The notes: a model not told the origin generated them from the sequence alone. A stretch of DNA of 64,000 nucleotides from Ectobius pallidus (GCA_964059195.1 CAXKWD010000001.1:216574484-216638483); one strand, 5' to 3'; positions 1 to 11,826 are shown, counted from the first letter of the stretch. Translations and numbers: made by a program.

Positions 1-97
1 AAAACATATTCTGCATATCATAATTGAAGTCATAACTGATTAAACAAAAACATACTGGCACTTTTTTACATCAGTTTACCTGATTTTATTATTATAG
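1..97 (-). repeat. Family E repeat, terminal fragment
   Basis: Matches, on the reverse strand, the start of the family E repeat seen best at 63000-63900. The shared words are the sequence around a Tgccagta-type motif and the 'cagtttacctgatttta' end. The window edge cuts it. No coding capacity. Class of family E is unknown to me. Confidence 0.6.
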
Positions 98-330
98 TGT
101 TGGGTCAAAACGCGTTAAGTCCGTTACTTTCGAAACTTTAACTATCAATGAAAGATGTAAATGAAAAGAATGATTTGACACACCCAATACATTTAGCTAT
201 ATATTTATTACTAATTCTGATCAGAAAAGCTATTGCAAATTCGTTTGATAGTTTGCCACAAACAGTTTTTCGTAATTCCTGAAAAATCATAAACGCGTTT
301 TGAATCGACGCTCCTCAATTGTTATTAGCA

Positions 331-698
331 GGGCCCGTATTTTGATGACCTAAAAATACTTTAAAAATGAGCTTTAAAAACAAAAAATGACCCATAAACT
401 ACAAAATAATGTCCCAAAAAATTGTATAATATGCTATTTTACTCATCAGATTTGTGTCTATTCAACATTTATGTTGTTGGCCCAATTGTAATTAGTTAAA
501 TGGTACATACGGTGAAATGCAAACAGCAAACATAGTCTTTCTGTATCCAAATTAAAATTGTAATATTATTTATTTATGCTTATTTAGGGTTTTGATAATA
601 TTCATTGTACGTAAATGTACAAAGACTTTATATAATGCGACAAACAACAGAAAATAAGAAAAAATTATGTAATTCATGTCAACGATGTCATTGTGGAT
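331..698. mobile_element. hAT-like non-autonomous element, left part
   Basis: Begins with CAGGGCCCG followed by 'attttgatgaccta', the same terminus as the complete element at 19428-20026, and stays alignable to it for about 350 bp (shared stretches around 'catttatgttg' and 'atccaaattaaaattg'). The right terminus was not found; the hAT at 707-2224 sits immediately to its right and may have interrupted it. Confidence 0.55.
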
Positions 699-706
699 AA
701 ATATAC

Positions 707-2224
707 AGGGGCGTACCGTAAGGGGGGGTTCAGGGGGTTGAAACCCCTCCCGAAATATCTGCAATATTTTGAAGATTATAAATCATGGAACGAAATTAAT
801 TTTAAAAAAACTCTGATTCGGTTGTTACATGTTTTACAATTTCGTACATATCAAAGCATTATTTAAGATTTATCGTAATTTATTTAAGATTCAATTTTCA
901 AAACCTCGTGGTGTTGATAGTTTTTCAGCTTAATAACAGTGATGTATTACTAGTAAACAAAAATCCCTTTGGAATTTGTCAAACGACAACTCGAATACTC
1001 CCGCCGAAATCCATCAACCTGTTTGTAAAGCCAACAGTAATCACGAGCTCATCGCCAAATTATCATGAAGTAATCGGCATTAATCGGGCTTTTCCACCGG
1101 TGGATTTACAGATGACTTTAAAAAAGTGTCCTATGCACCATGCAGTATTATGATAATTTTTCAAAAGAAAGTTTTTATTTATAGACTCTAGCTTAAACGA
1201 GAAATGGATAGAAATCTCAAGAAAAACAGTTTCAAAGACTGAGCTGCATATTAATCTATTACAGTGTATTAATTATCATAATACAACTGTTTATAATATA
1301 AAAAATCTGATGTGAAAGTCACATAACTTCCTCTGCCCAAATAAAAGTTAGCAGTATTCACATATCCTTTTACAGAATCGCAAGACACAATTTTACGCTA
1401 ATTATCCTATAAATATCTCTTCTTTCAATGATGCGACTAAAAGCGCAAGGCTATATAACAAACTTAAAAAAAAAAGAACAAGTGACTGCAGACTTTCCGC
1501 CGTAAAGAATAATTTCCAAAATTTATCGAATATTTCCCTCAGATACTTCTTTACTCTATGCATGGCCAACAATACATCTTTCTCACTTCACATTGTTATA
1601 TAGAATAAGAGGCCGTGAAAGAGTGCTATTCAGTTGTTCATCACACAAGACAAAATTTCTACAAATAGTGGGTGAACAGTGGGTGGCTTGTAACTACCCT
1701 CAGAGAATTTTTTCGAAAAAAAGTTTCAAATAAACGTGTTAGCTCTCAGTAAAAGGAACACATGTGCAAATTTTAAAGAAAATCGCGAAAAACGAAAATT
1801 TCTTCATGTAAAGTCCCCTTAAAAATAAGAATATAAATTTGTCGCCAATCTTCGAATCACATCTTCAGAAGGTAGCTGACCCAAATACGAAATTTTGTTT
1901 TCATACGATTCTCCGTTTCGGAGCTAGCCTGTTCACAAACTTCCACACAGACACACAGACACACAAACACACACACAGACACACATACACACAGACATGT
2001 TTCCAAAAATACTATTTTTGGATTCAGGGGGCCTTGAAACGTGTATATATGCTAAAAACTCAACTTCGAATTTTAGGGTCGAAAACAATACTTCCTCTAC
2101 CTATAGTACCTATGGTACGGGCAGAGGAAGTAAAAAGTAATAATTCACAAAGTGCGCAATGACATGGAGCTGAGACGACTTTACATTGAACCCCTCCCGA
2201 ACAAAATTTCACCGTACGCCCATG
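707..2224. mobile_element. hAT-type non-autonomous transposon with intact 8-bp TSD
   Basis: The element starts CAGGGGCGTACCGTAAGG and ends, read inward on the other strand, CATGGGCGTACGGTGAAA, so the termini are imperfect inverted repeats. It is flanked by a perfect 8-bp duplication 'taaatata' at 699-706 and 2225-2232. An 8-bp duplication with a CA-start terminus is the hAT signature. No transposase frame is visible; short ORFs inside are noncoding. A copy of repeat family F (1298-2132) makes up more than half of it. Confidence 0.75.
1298..2132. repeat. Interspersed repeat family F, copy 1
   Basis: About 830 bp that reappears at 28142-28952 in the same orientation with very high similarity, and partly at 13573-14250. 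Near-terminal inverted motifs ACTTCCTCTGCCC (1326-1338) and its complement (2119-2131) suggest a DNA element. It contains a short ACAC-rich tract near 1945-1995. The shared sequence starts about 28 bp outside the left inverted motif, so the true ends are uncertain. No coding frame recognised. Confidence 0.65.
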
Positions 2225-2232
2225 TAAATATA

Positions 2233-2640
2233 GGCTTAAGGTTTTATTTATTTTGCTGTTAATACATGCATGCGAAGCCGCTGGCACCTGCTCGTAATTA
2301 GTAACATAACCAGTAAACTGTAAAATACAATATCCAGTTGAGTACGGAGAATCAGAGAGCAAAATAATTTACATCAATATGCGATGCTGACATTTCTGCG
2401 AAATCCATTCAACCACACGTCAGGTTTCATGTTGCCCTACGGTGAACTCTTCTTGGTAAACAATGCCTGGCATTCATTCTTAAACATCGGGGAATTTGTG
2501 CACTAACGCGAAAATACAGTATTTGCCAATAAATTAATATAAACTTCATTACGCAAACAAGCAAACGAGCAGAAGGATTTTAAATGTTTCTTATTTTGCA
2601 CAAATAATACTAACTGAATTGAAGCATATACGAGGGAGAA
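2233..2640. other. Unassigned stretch
   Basis: No gene, repeat terminus or duplication recognised. AT-rich, with frequent stops in all frames. Confidence 0.4.
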
Positions 2641-2654
2641 TGAAATGAAAACCG

Positions 2655-2765
2655 CAATTAGTTTTGTCCACTATTTTACTGGTCAACCGATTTGGTCCAA
2701 TATCAATAGGCTTCCTCCCATGGATGTTATACAATCGTATACCAAGTTTCATGAAAATCCGGAGT
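2655..2765 (+). repeat. Family E repeat fragment
   Basis: Contains the conserved family E block with 'caaccgatttgg', 'aatatcaatagg' and 'accaagtttcatgaaaatc'. Its open frame on either strand is a by-product of this repeat, not a gene. Confidence 0.6.
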
Positions 2766-3015
2766 TGTTTCAACATTCACCCTACAGCTCGGACCTCGCT
2801 CCCAGTGATTTCCTTTTTTTTCCTACACCTCAATAAATGATAGAGAACGACAGAGAAGGGAGATGATTTTCACACAGTGGTTCAAATCCCAGGAGGCGAA
2901 TATGTTGGAAAAATAGCTGAACACTTGCTATATCTGTTGCAATAAATATTTCCATGAAATTTTATTTTTTTGGTGTAAACGGTCCCAGGGAAACTTAGTT
3001 TATGGACGCACCTCG
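2763..3015 (+). pseudogene. mariner-like transposase, 3' end fragment
   Basis: The translated start reads HSPYSSDLAPSDFLFF, matching the YSPDLAPSD block of mariner transposases, where the last D is the third catalytic acid. After about 25 residues the frame is broken. The remainder is the mariner 3' end, closing with 'gcacctcg' next to a TA dinucleotide. Two more copies of the same end lie at 13246-13550 and 54504-54798. Only the C-terminal end survives, so it is dead. Confidence 0.7.
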
Positions 3016-3017
3016 TA

Positions 3018-4160
3018 GGCCTAAATAATATTGGGAGTGTTCTGCACCTCACAGTAATTTATTATTTCGGGGGTGCCGAAAATGCAAAGCACCCCCAAAG
3101 TTGACGCACTTGATTTAAAATTTACTCCCTGATAAAATTGTATATTTAAAGCTATACTTCATTAAATTCACAAACATCTGACTGCATTGCAGTCATGGCC
3201 TCCCTATTAAACATAAATAAATTATAATCTTAATGAGGGCCGTGGTTTCTAACAATCATTTGTCCAGACATCGACGTATTTCTCCACACAACATTCTCCA
3301 GTATAAAAAAAAGCAGAAAGACCCTTCAAGGAGGGTCACCCCTTTGCAGGAAGGGAAGATATAAATCCAGGGTTGCCTGGAGTCGGCAAAAATACAACAC
3401 TCTTTCCTCCCTAAGTATAGATGTGAGGGGGGGCGGGGAGACACCGCAGCTCTGACGGGAATTTTTACATTTCATTGAGCCCCGGAAACAAAAGAGCAAG
3501 GAGCTGCGATTCTATTGGCATTCCGTGCGTATTCCAATTGTAATCAGTAATGAGCTGCATGTCTGCCAACACAATGGTACTTTATTTCCCGTCCCATGCA
3601 TGGAATACAACTCGTCTTCTTTTGAAAACACTTTGTCTCGCTTTTATATGAATGAAAGACTTTTTTCATCAAACATCTAAAGTGGAATTGATGTTTACAG
3701 GACTGTTTATTCAGCTCAGCTAAGAAACAGTGAAAAGAGATAAAAAGTAAAAAATAAAGAAAAGAGAAATATGACAATGGCTTTGTTTATTATGCTTAAA
3801 CTGAAGGAAACCGGCTATTGTATAATCTTTTCTTTTGACTTTATTGAAGATCTGCAAGCTTAGAGAACAATTTAGAAATTAAAGTGCACTTTTTGTTCTT
3901 ATATAGGCTATTTAACATATAGGCTACATTATTTATGTTATCTTACACTTCTGAAATTTGAATACTGGGTCAGTACATACGAGTGAGTAATATTTGAAAT
4001 ATTTTTCCCCTCCGGTTTTACGAATTTATTGAGTTTTAATAAGTATTTTTCTAAAATTTTTAATTAAATTCCGTCAGATTTCCTGCTTTCATACACTAAA
4101 AGGCTTTGGGTACATATATAGAAATTTGAAACCAATATTATATCAACATGAGTTACAAAT
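3018..4160. other. Unassigned stretch with two small hairpins
   Basis: No gene recognised. A GGGGGTGC/GCACCCCC hairpin lies at 3069-3095. A 'gactgcattgcagtc' palindrome near 3179-3193 recurs, inverted, near 30649-30664 with conserved flanks, so it belongs to some dispersed repeat. Confidence 0.4.
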
Positions 4161-4706
4161 TTACTTTCATAAAATAAAATAAAATCAAGTAGGCCTAAAC
4201 TGATGTAACAGAATGCTTTTCTTTAATCAGTGATAATTGCAATTATAATATGCAGAAAATAAGCTACTTTTTAAATCCATTTCCAAGTTAAGCTCCAGAT
4301 CGATTCATTAGGCAGAGCTTACGGAAGAAGAAAGGTACAATTTGATAAGAATATGTGAAGGAGTATGTGGGTAGTGCTAATTGTCAAAGCTAACTGCATT
4401 GCAACTTCGAAAGCCGTATATGAACACTGTAAAACAATAGCCTATTGTCATGAGATCTGATCTCCATTTGCTAAATTTTAATATATTACCATAAAATAAG
4501 CACTATAGGCCTATTGTCATTAATCCGGTACCAGTCAACCGAGTTGGTTCAAATTCAATAGGCATTGTCCCTTGGACATTATAAATGCGTATACCAAGTT
4601 TCATGAAAATCCGATAGAGTATATTTATGTTATCGCGCGTACAGGCAGATGGAAATACATTTTTCCATCCCCCACACAGTCTCATAAAGTACCATTCTGG
4701 CATTTA
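4160..4706 (+). repeat. Family E repeat, near full copy
   Basis: Runs from the 'aaactgatgtaac' start through 'aagttaagctccagatcg' to the 'ctcataaagtaccattctgg' end. One internal subrepeat is present rather than the three seen at 63000-63900. No coding function. Confidence 0.65.
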
Positions 4707-4714
4707 ATAAATTA

Positions 4715-5440
4715 ACAGTAATGCGAATAAAATATGTATTTTATATTTATTATGCAAGCATGGTTCATGATATTCATGAGAATATCAAAACGAGAGAAAC
4801 CCTTGAGGATAACTGTCGACAATCGAGAACTGGAGAATGTGAAGCAGTTCAAGTACTTGGGAAGCTTGCTGACAAAGGATGCCCACTGCACGAATGAAAT
4901 TCGAACAAGAATCGCCATGGCCAAAGCCGCATTCAACAAAAAGAGGACTCTACTGACCAGCAAGTTGAGCTAGGAACTAAGGAAGAAACTGGTGAAGTGC
5001 TACATCTGGAGCATTGCACTGTACGGAGCAGAGACATGGACCATGAGAAAGAGGGAGAAGAAATACCTAGAAAGCTTCGAAATGTGGTGCTGGAGGAGAA
5101 TAGAGAAGGTCAAGTGGACAGAACGGGTGACAAATGACGAAGTACTGAGAAGGGTAGGAGAGAGGAAAATTATTCTGAATACAATTATTCAGAGGAAAGC
5201 CAATTGGATCGGACACATACTTAGACACGAGGGACTCATACATGATGTCATCGAAGGGAAGATCAAAGGAACTGCTGGAAGAGGAAGGAGAAGAATACAA
5301 CATCTGGATGACATGAAAGATGGGAGGAGATACAGCAGATTGAAGGACGAAGCTGGAGATAGGGAACACTGGCGTCAGAAATTCTCCGTACGAAGACATG
5401 GACCTGCCACTAGGCAGAATACTAAATAATAATATAATGG
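4715..5440 (+). pseudogene. Non-LTR retrotransposon ORF2, C-terminal fragment with in-frame stop
   Basis: Codons 4734-5429 form one frame interrupted by a single TAG at 4971-4973. The protein carries QFKYLGSLLTKD, then LYGAETWTMRK, then FEMWCWRRI and WIGHILRHEGL, the post-reverse-transcriptase C-terminal blocks common in arthropod non-LTR elements. The catalytic YADD region is absent, so the copy is 5' truncated. It ends in a short aat-rich tail near 5424, typical of target-primed insertion. It lies directly after a family E copy. Clade not assigned. Confidence 0.75.
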
Positions 5441-5631
5441 TTCATGGCCCGTGTGAACAATTAAATCCTAAACGCTCTTGTATGGAAATCACTGTAATTT
5501 ACACAATCTTTTCCTTATGTAACAAACCTAAATGATGATGAAATGGAAATTAGAGAAAGGATAGCGATAAGGTTCTTTTGTTCGACCATACTATAATTAT
5601 TACTAATTAATTATTATAATTAGCTTATTAC

Positions 5632-6260
5632 TAGATCTGGGTTTTTAAGCCAAAAGCCTATTTTGTTCCTTATGAAATAACATGACATTTTTAAATATGT
5701 GGACGTTTCATGATAAATCACTTACATTTATAGAGTTTTATAGTGCCCTAAAATGCCTATTTGGACCTTTAGAGCCTTTTTTTACTATTTTTGTACCTAA
5801 AATACCTATTTTGTACATTTAAAGTAAAATTCAACTTCACAATCTTATAATGGACACCCCTCAATGAAAAGCAGAACAGCAGAGGTGGGTTTTTCACGGA
5901 AACTTGATTACTCCAAACAATTGTCGCTAAAGGAATGCTGACTGACGGGGAAGGGTGAAGGACTACTGTGTCAAGTCACCAGTGAGAGAACATTTGTTTA
6001 AGTGAACATAGTTCGTGATGCCTAATTTTGCAGTTAATTCTGTTAAGAATAGGTATACCACGTTTCTTGCAGTAAAAAAAAAGACCATGTTACAGTTTAA
6101 GTGTATATTGTAATATTTTACAGTATATTTTCTATCTATTTACACATTTTTAAAGCATATTTTAAGTGCCTATTTTCTCTTTGAAAAGCATATTTACTTG
6201 TTTTAAAAGCCTATTTTAGGTGCCTAAAACTAATTTTTAGAGCCTAAAATCCCAGGTCTT
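5632..6260. mobile_element. hAT-type non-autonomous element, TAGAYCTGGG family, copy 1
   Basis: Left end TAGATCTGGGTTTTTAAGCC, right end inverted AAGACCTGGGATTTTAGGC. Perfect 8-bp duplication 'cttattac' at 5624-5631 and 6261-6268. The body is rich in 'gcctattt' and 'agcctaaaat' subrepeats near both ends. A second, longer copy is at 38692-39588. No transposase frame. Confidence 0.75.
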
Positions 6261-6268
6261 CTTATTAC

Positions 6269-6759
6269 ATGCAACGTAACGTTATTGTCCATTTCGAAAC
6301 AGATTTTCATTATGACACAGATGTGGCATGTATTATTTACTACCGAACACGATACGACTTGACACCATGATAGCAGCAAATGACACTTCGGTAATAATCA
6401 ACCTGATTATGTTCGTGTTAATTTTAATATTAAAATGAATTGAGTTCATTTAGCCTTGTAAAAAAAACTCGTTCGTCAAGAAAAGGCCTAAAACAAGCTT
6501 CGACTTGACCTACGCCATCAGCTGCCATCTGTCGCAGAAGACAAGAACTACGTGAGCTTTCTAATGATCTAACAAACAGTTGTATGCAACTTGCCTATAA
6601 TGCTTTGAAACAGACTCGTGTGTATAATAAATGACTATAAAGGATCGTTGCATAATGTTAATAATGTATAGATTGTGAAAACATTTTTAATGAATTTATG
6701 TAATTTGGTGTTATATTTTATTTATTGATTTATTTATAAAACCTGAAATGTGATCTGGA
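6269..6759. other. Unassigned stretch
   Basis: No terminus, coding frame or repeat unit recognised. Confidence 0.35.
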
Positions 6760-7862
6760 CACAGTATAGTATAACAGTAGCGAAGCTCGATGCAGTTTTT
6801 TTTCAACCGGCGCGACTGCAACGCTCGTAGCGGTGAGCAAGAAGCCACACAATATGTTACATTGTTGCTTATGAAAAATGTCAACAATATTTTATGGAAA
6901 TGCTTGTGGTGCTATGAACTGCACCAACAGCCAAAGGAATTCTCCCGATTTATCTTTCTTCAGGTTCCCTAAGGATCCTGAGAGGTAAGCAAAAACAGTT
7001 ATTTGTGAAATTAAATTGCAAATTTGTGATTATCATGCTTGCATCCGTACTAGTGTATTTACTCCTATTTCTTTTCTTTTAGGATCAGAAAATGGCTTGT
7101 AAATGTTATACACAATTAATTATTTTTATATGTACATCATAAATAAAAATCCTAACGAAGCAAAAGTTTCTAAATATATAGGCCTATTTACAAATACCCC
7201 ACCCGACCCTACTAATTTTGAAAATGTTTTAACACGAGGTTATGTTAGGCCTATATAATTGAATTTAACAAAATTAAACTGTCCAGAATAAAGATAACGT
7301 GTATAATCCCTTACTTTTTAATACTTTATCGTGTTTAATAAAATGAAGAAAAAGACAAAAGTGTTTTGTTATTGCATCTGATATTGACCACATCGGGCTA
7401 TAAGCCTAGAACTTTACTTTCCCCCCTAATTTATGAACTACTACTACTACTACATGCTTATTGAAATCATTTGTCAGAATTTTCAGTGTAAGTATGTGTT
7501 AGTAGTAGGTCAATTAAATTCTTGAAGATTTGTCGTAGGGATGTTGCTTATATGGTGGACGGAAACCGGTCTGATACTTTATAAGATATACAATGCCATC
7601 GATCTTGAAACTACAACTTCTTTATATTCCCATAAAGTCTATGATTTGGTGAATTCACCATATGCCTTTCCGGTAACAATCTCGTTCTAGTAATTTTAAA
7701 AATAAGAAGAAATACAGCCATATATTCGTATCTTTCCAATGCTGGAAACGGCTGTTTGCTAGTTGTTTCTTGCTGGCCGCTTGGGGTGCTAGTGTCGCAC
7801 GATCTGTCAAAAGGATGCATTTTCCTTTCATTAGAGCTTCGCTACTGTTATACTATACTGTG
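6760..7862 (+). mobile_element. P-element-like transposon, internally deleted
   Basis: Perfect 29-bp terminal inverted repeats at 6760-6788 and 7834-7862, starting CACAGTATAGTATAACAGTA. Inside, a THAP-type DNA-binding exon is followed by a plausible intron and second exon (see 6878-7119). THAP-headed transposases with introns define the P superfamily. The catalytic part is missing, so this 1.1-kb copy is non-autonomous. The expected 8-bp target duplication is not visible ('gatctgga' versus 'atataagc'), so the insertion is old or the flank changed. Confidence 0.65.
6878..7119 (+). pseudogene. THAP-domain transposase remnant with an intron
   Basis: Exon 1 (6878-6984) encodes MSTIFYGNACGAMNC and then FFRFPKDPE. 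The C-x4-C pair and the FRFPKDPE block match the first half of a THAP zinc finger. A donor GTAAGC follows at 6985, a pyrimidine-rich tract and TTTTAG acceptor end at 7082. Joining gives ...PERIRKWLVNVIHN then stop at 7117-7119, so splicing restores the conserved RIRKWL continuation. About 47 residues remain, without the second C-x2-H pair. It is a decayed P-like transposase N-terminus rather than a host gene, because it sits inside 29-bp inverted repeats. Confidence 0.65.
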
Positions 7863-8205
7863 ATATAAGCCCGTATAAATTATGTTTACTATCAAGCACT
7901 GACAGTTGGCATTAAAAGGACAGAGTTAACCATTAAATGCACGAGCCTCAATTTACCACATAATATACAAACTCAGGTCGGACTGCATAGAAAACAGTTA
8001 ACATAGTGATTAGGTTCATAGTATATTTATGTACCTTTTAATAACCAGACTCAAACCATAACCGTTATGCTCCCAGCGACTACATATGCCCCATCGGATG
8101 ATTTAAAAAAATTGCCCTCGTATTTCCGAAATTGAAGGTACTTTTACCGGAATTGAAATTACTTCTACCGAAATTCAAATTATTTTTTCCGAAATTGAAA
8201 ATTAC

Positions 8206-8994
8206 TTTTTTGCACTCCTTAACTAATTAGTGGTACTTCCGAATGTTGTTCCCGTGGATCGTAAGTTGACATTCCCACACAATCTTGTTGCTAAGGGCGT
8301 TGCGATGCGGTTAAATTACTTTCGGTGCTTGCGCCACGACATAATTCATTACGATACACTTCATAATACAAGCCACTGCCTTCTAGACTGTATTACTCGT
8401 GTATACACTGCCTGTCCTATACGGCTAATTTTGCGTACGCGGCGACATTACAGATGGCAGCACCTTTCACACCCAGCTGCAATACGCTTTACATTACCGT
8501 ATGCTATGTGTTGCCCTCTGAAGTATAAACTCGGAAACTGAAATATGCTGGAATTTCATGCTATCTGGGTGTGAACTGTGTCGCCTCTACTGGAGAAATT
8601 AGGCAACTTTACAATACTCTGAACTCCATATTAAAATAAGCATAGGACAGACAGTGTAATTCTCGAGACGGCGGTGATACAAGCCTTTATGGACAAGGCC
8701 CCCAGGACAAATATTCGGTTCCCATAACAACAAACACTTGTGAATCACTTTCTGAAATAAACATATATCTTCAATAATGTATATAGCCTACATAACATTT
8801 TCAGGTAATATCTCAATTAATATAATTAAATTGATATAAATAATCATCGTGCAAAAAATAGCATGCAATACTCGTGCCGTAAGCGCATAACGGATCTCGG
8901 AAAATTGAAAAAACTCGGCGCGAGCGTCTCGTTTTTTCAAACTCTTTCCTCGATCCGTATGCATCGCTTACGGCACTTGAATCGCAATATACTA
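8206..8994 (+). mobile_element. Family D repeat, copy 1, with nested insert
   Basis: Starts 'gcactccttaactaattagt' and ends 'atcgcaatatacta', as in copies at about 11827-12214, 12215-12625, 53847-54234 and 61981-62463. Near the end, 'cgtgccgtaagcg' and its complement 'cgcttacggcac' form a long hairpin. A 303-bp element is nested in it. Superfamily unknown. Confidence 0.6.
8374..8676. mobile_element. Short TIR element with 8-bp TSD nested in family D
   Basis: Begins CACTGCCTTCTAGACTG and ends GGCGGTG, giving imperfect inverted ends of about 45 bp. Flanked by 'atacaagc' at 8366-8373 and 8677-8684. Other family D copies run through this point without it, which supports a real insertion. The short body is largely self-complementary. 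Confidence 0.6.
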
Positions 8995-9082
8995 TTTCCG
9001 AAATAGAAATTACTTTTTCCGAAATTGGGGTTGAAAAGGTGTAGAATGACCGAAAAGACAAGGAGTACATTTAATTAATGAA

Positions 9083-9906
9083 CTAGCAGGTGACCGGAGC
9101 TTCGCCCAGGATAATTAATTTAAAAATTAAGAGCAGAATAAATATATTTAAAACGAATAATAATTATAACGAAATAGGCCTACCTAAAAATCCGGCTTTG
9201 GAGTGAATTCCAGGATTAGATAGGAAAAACGACCTCAGATTAGAGTTCGCTGGCCCAGAAAACCCCTCCATAATGAGATCCGTCCAAATGGATCAATGTT
9301 TGCCTATTTAGGCCTACATTCATTATACCTCTTCCGTGTAAGTTGAAAATTTCAGATGTCACCAGAGGGTGAGCTTACAGATTTATTTTTTAGTTAAATT
9401 TAGTCGGCCATAACCCAATTTTCCTTAATTATTTATCTTGTTTAGAGTTTTGTTTTCCTTGTTTTCTTTTTTTCCTCATTACACACAAATACTCATGCCC
9501 GAGGTGGAACTCGGAACCCACAGCCTCCTCCACCACGGATCAAAGGCAGCCTTAGGTGCCGCGGCTAAGGAAACCGACAGAATCTAAGCGATCTATAATT
9601 CTATGCGATGTATTGAAAAAATCGCGATGCTTTTATTTCCAAGTTATGAAAAATAGCCAAAGCCACCTGCAAATGATTTGTAAAATGAAATATATCACTG
9701 AAAACTGATACTTCGATAGAGCTAATAATTTACGTTTACTGCCAGTTTTTTACTCATAACTCGCGAACGAAAGCGAAAATTAAAAATCCGCTTAACATTC
9801 GAGGTGCATTCGGCCATCTATGTTTAAAATTTCTGATCTTTGCATGCAGTAGATTTCGCTGGGCATCGCGCACAGATAGACAGACACTTCCTCTTATTAT
9901 TATAGA
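9083..9906 (-). mobile_element. Helitron-like family B, copy 1
   Basis: On the minus strand it begins TCTATAATAATAAGAGGAAG just after A and ends in a GC-rich hairpin followed by CCTGCTAG before T. A-TC start, terminal hairpin and CTAG-T end are the Helitron rules. No Rep/helicase gene, so non-autonomous. About 220 bp at 9375-9595 is absent from other copies and may be a tRNA-type SINE insertion. Confidence 0.65.
9375..9595 (-). repeat. Possible SINE insertion in Helitron B
   Basis: Extra sequence relative to the copy at 59670-60323. On the minus strand it reads 'ttagccgcggcacctaagg' and later 'gtgggttccgagttccacc', reminiscent of RNA polymerase III A and B boxes. No target duplication identified; low certainty. 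Confidence 0.3.
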
Positions 9907-10067
9907 TTATATCCTGCACTACTAGTTGAGTAATCAACAACACACAAGGCTTAAAATTAGAAGCAGAGAAATAACTTTAAAAAGAAACCAATTTAGAATT
10001 TCCCATGACAAAACACCTGTTCTAGATTGCATTTACATAAACATCAGCAATTTGCCACCGATTTTTA

Positions 10068-10740
10068 TAAATAATAAAGTCAGGTAAACTGATGTAACGT
10101 AGTGCCAGAATGCTTCTGTTTAATGATAATTGCAATTATGATATGCAGAAAACAAGTTATTTTTGTAGTCGACTTTCAAGTTAAGCTCCAGCTCGATTCA
10201 TTAAGCAGGGCTTACGGAAGAACGAAGATCTAGTTTGATAAGCATTTGTGAAGAAATGTGTGGGTAGAGTTATTTGTCAAAGCTAACTGAATTGCAACTT
10301 CCAAAACCGTATATAAACACTGTAATACAATATGTTGTCATGAGAATTGATATGTATTTGATAAATTCTGTCTAATATAAAGGTAACGTGATCCCTATAC
10401 AGGCCATGGAGGCCCAGAGGGATCCAGGAGGTTGAGGCTCTCAGATTTTGAACATTCGGCACGTGAAGGAGGCAAGGTTGTCAGCCTTACGCACCGGCCG
10501 CCTTTACCCCCAGGATTGCTCCTGGTACTCATTTCTGTTGGAGGCTAAGTCGACCCCAGGGCCATAGTGCCACCAGAAGGATTAGATCAATTGAAAAATC
10601 TCAACGAGGTAATCGGGAATCGAACCCGCGTCCTTCCTGTTTATAGCGCAGCGCCTCAACCACTACGCTACGGCGTAACCGTCTGTCTAATACATTACCG
10701 TAAAATAGGCATTATATTGGGTATTACTCCGGTACGAGTA
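10068..10740 (+). repeat. Family E repeat interrupted by a SINE
   Basis: Starts 'gtcaggtaaactgatgtaac' and resumes after the SINE with 'attaccgtaaaataggca' and 'attactccggtac', as in other family E copies. The SINE at 10378-10681 splits it with an 11-bp duplication. Confidence 0.65.
10378..10681 (-). mobile_element. tRNA-headed SINE, full length, 11-bp TSD
   Basis: Flanked by 'tctgtctaata' at 10367-10377 and 10682-10692. On the minus strand the 5' end has an A box (TAGCGTAGTGGTTGAGGCG) and a B box (GGTTCGATTCC), so it starts as a tRNA-related pol III unit. The 3' end is 'ggatcacgttacctt'. A 5'-truncated copy with its own duplication lies at 24496-24614, which proves retrotransposition of the same family. 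Confidence 0.85.
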
Positions 10741-10744
10741 GTTT

Positions 10745-11815
10745 CATGGCACAAAATAATACTTTTTATATGAGTATTTCAATTTCCTTCTTCTATGTAA
10801 TTAAAAATGTTGTACTAGTATACTGATATAAAAAAATATACTATGTATTCTTCATAGTACACGTGTAATACATCCTTAGCTAACTAAGAAGTATCAACTA
10901 TTTAATACAATATTCCGCCTTTACCCTTAACATAATTATAATATACAACTTATCTAGAAAATGCATTTCGGCGTATGTTGCGCCATCTTCAGTTCAAATA
11001 AGATGTAATGAACACCACAATTCTTCACAAATAATGTTGTTTATAGAATTTTGTTAATTGGTAACCTAGGTCACCGTTGTAGTCAAGTCAAATAATGAAA
11101 ATGAGTTATTTCAATAATTATGAAGTATCAGTTTGGCCTGTGACACTGCTCGATCTGTTATTGCTTTCACTCCGTATACAGTACTAATGTGAAAACAGCT
11201 ATAGAATGTACAAACAGCAACCTTTTCTAATGTACATATCTGTTGCCGTTTGTGCAATGGAGTTTGTACAACTTCATGTGAAATAATTGAATATCGTGAG
11301 CAGAGTCAAGGCATTATGGATTCTAGTCTGCTTCACACAATTTGGTTTTAAGGTGAATGGAAAACTTTTTACATTATTCCACGTCGTTTTTCTTTCATTT
11401 CCTGCTTTCGCATGTGCTCTTTTCCCTTTTTTTTCTTCTTTTCGCAAGGCGGGGGGTTTTAAAATTTTCATACCCCTCAGGCGTTGTGCATATTTCATGA
11501 ACAACAACTTTATGAAAAAAAGATAAAATCTATGTCTTCGCAAGACAATACTACAAGATGAAATCTTTTTCTACCCCTCCCACCTGCTAGACTGGAGCCA
11601 GAGAGCCTGTCACTTTCAAATATGTGCCGCATCTTTCATCTCTGACATCTCAGAGTACAGCACGACCCAGGGTTGCCAACACGAATGTGTACAAACATAT
11701 TTTATTCTTATCGCAATCTTCAGGTTGCAGAACTGAAATAAAAAAAAAAGTAGCATACAGGTAATACGTAAGTTCGTTTGATCTGCCAGTTGGATATGAT
11801 AGCACTGGGACCGTT
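10745..11815. other. Unassigned stretch
   Basis: Open frames on both strands near 11274-11543 overlap each other and show no recognisable domain. No repeat ends seen. Confidence 0.35.
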
Positions 11816-11826
11816 ATTATTTTTTT

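Larger units (their letters stand above)
8086..9041. mobile_element. Family C MITE with 24-bp repeat arms, interrupted
   Basis: Both ends carry degenerate copies of the 'ccgaaattgaaattactttt' unit that builds the arms of the complete copy at 44008-44475, and the right end finishes with the same 'ggttgaaaaggtg' before TA. The left arm and inner segment match the other copy in inverse order. Family D (8206-8994) is inserted in the right arm. Confidence 0.55.

Noticed and set aside
1298..2132. Assigning family F to PIF/Harbinger from TAA next to both inverted motifs
   Set aside because: Copies 1 and 2 share about 28 bp outside the left motif, so the motif is probably not the true end.
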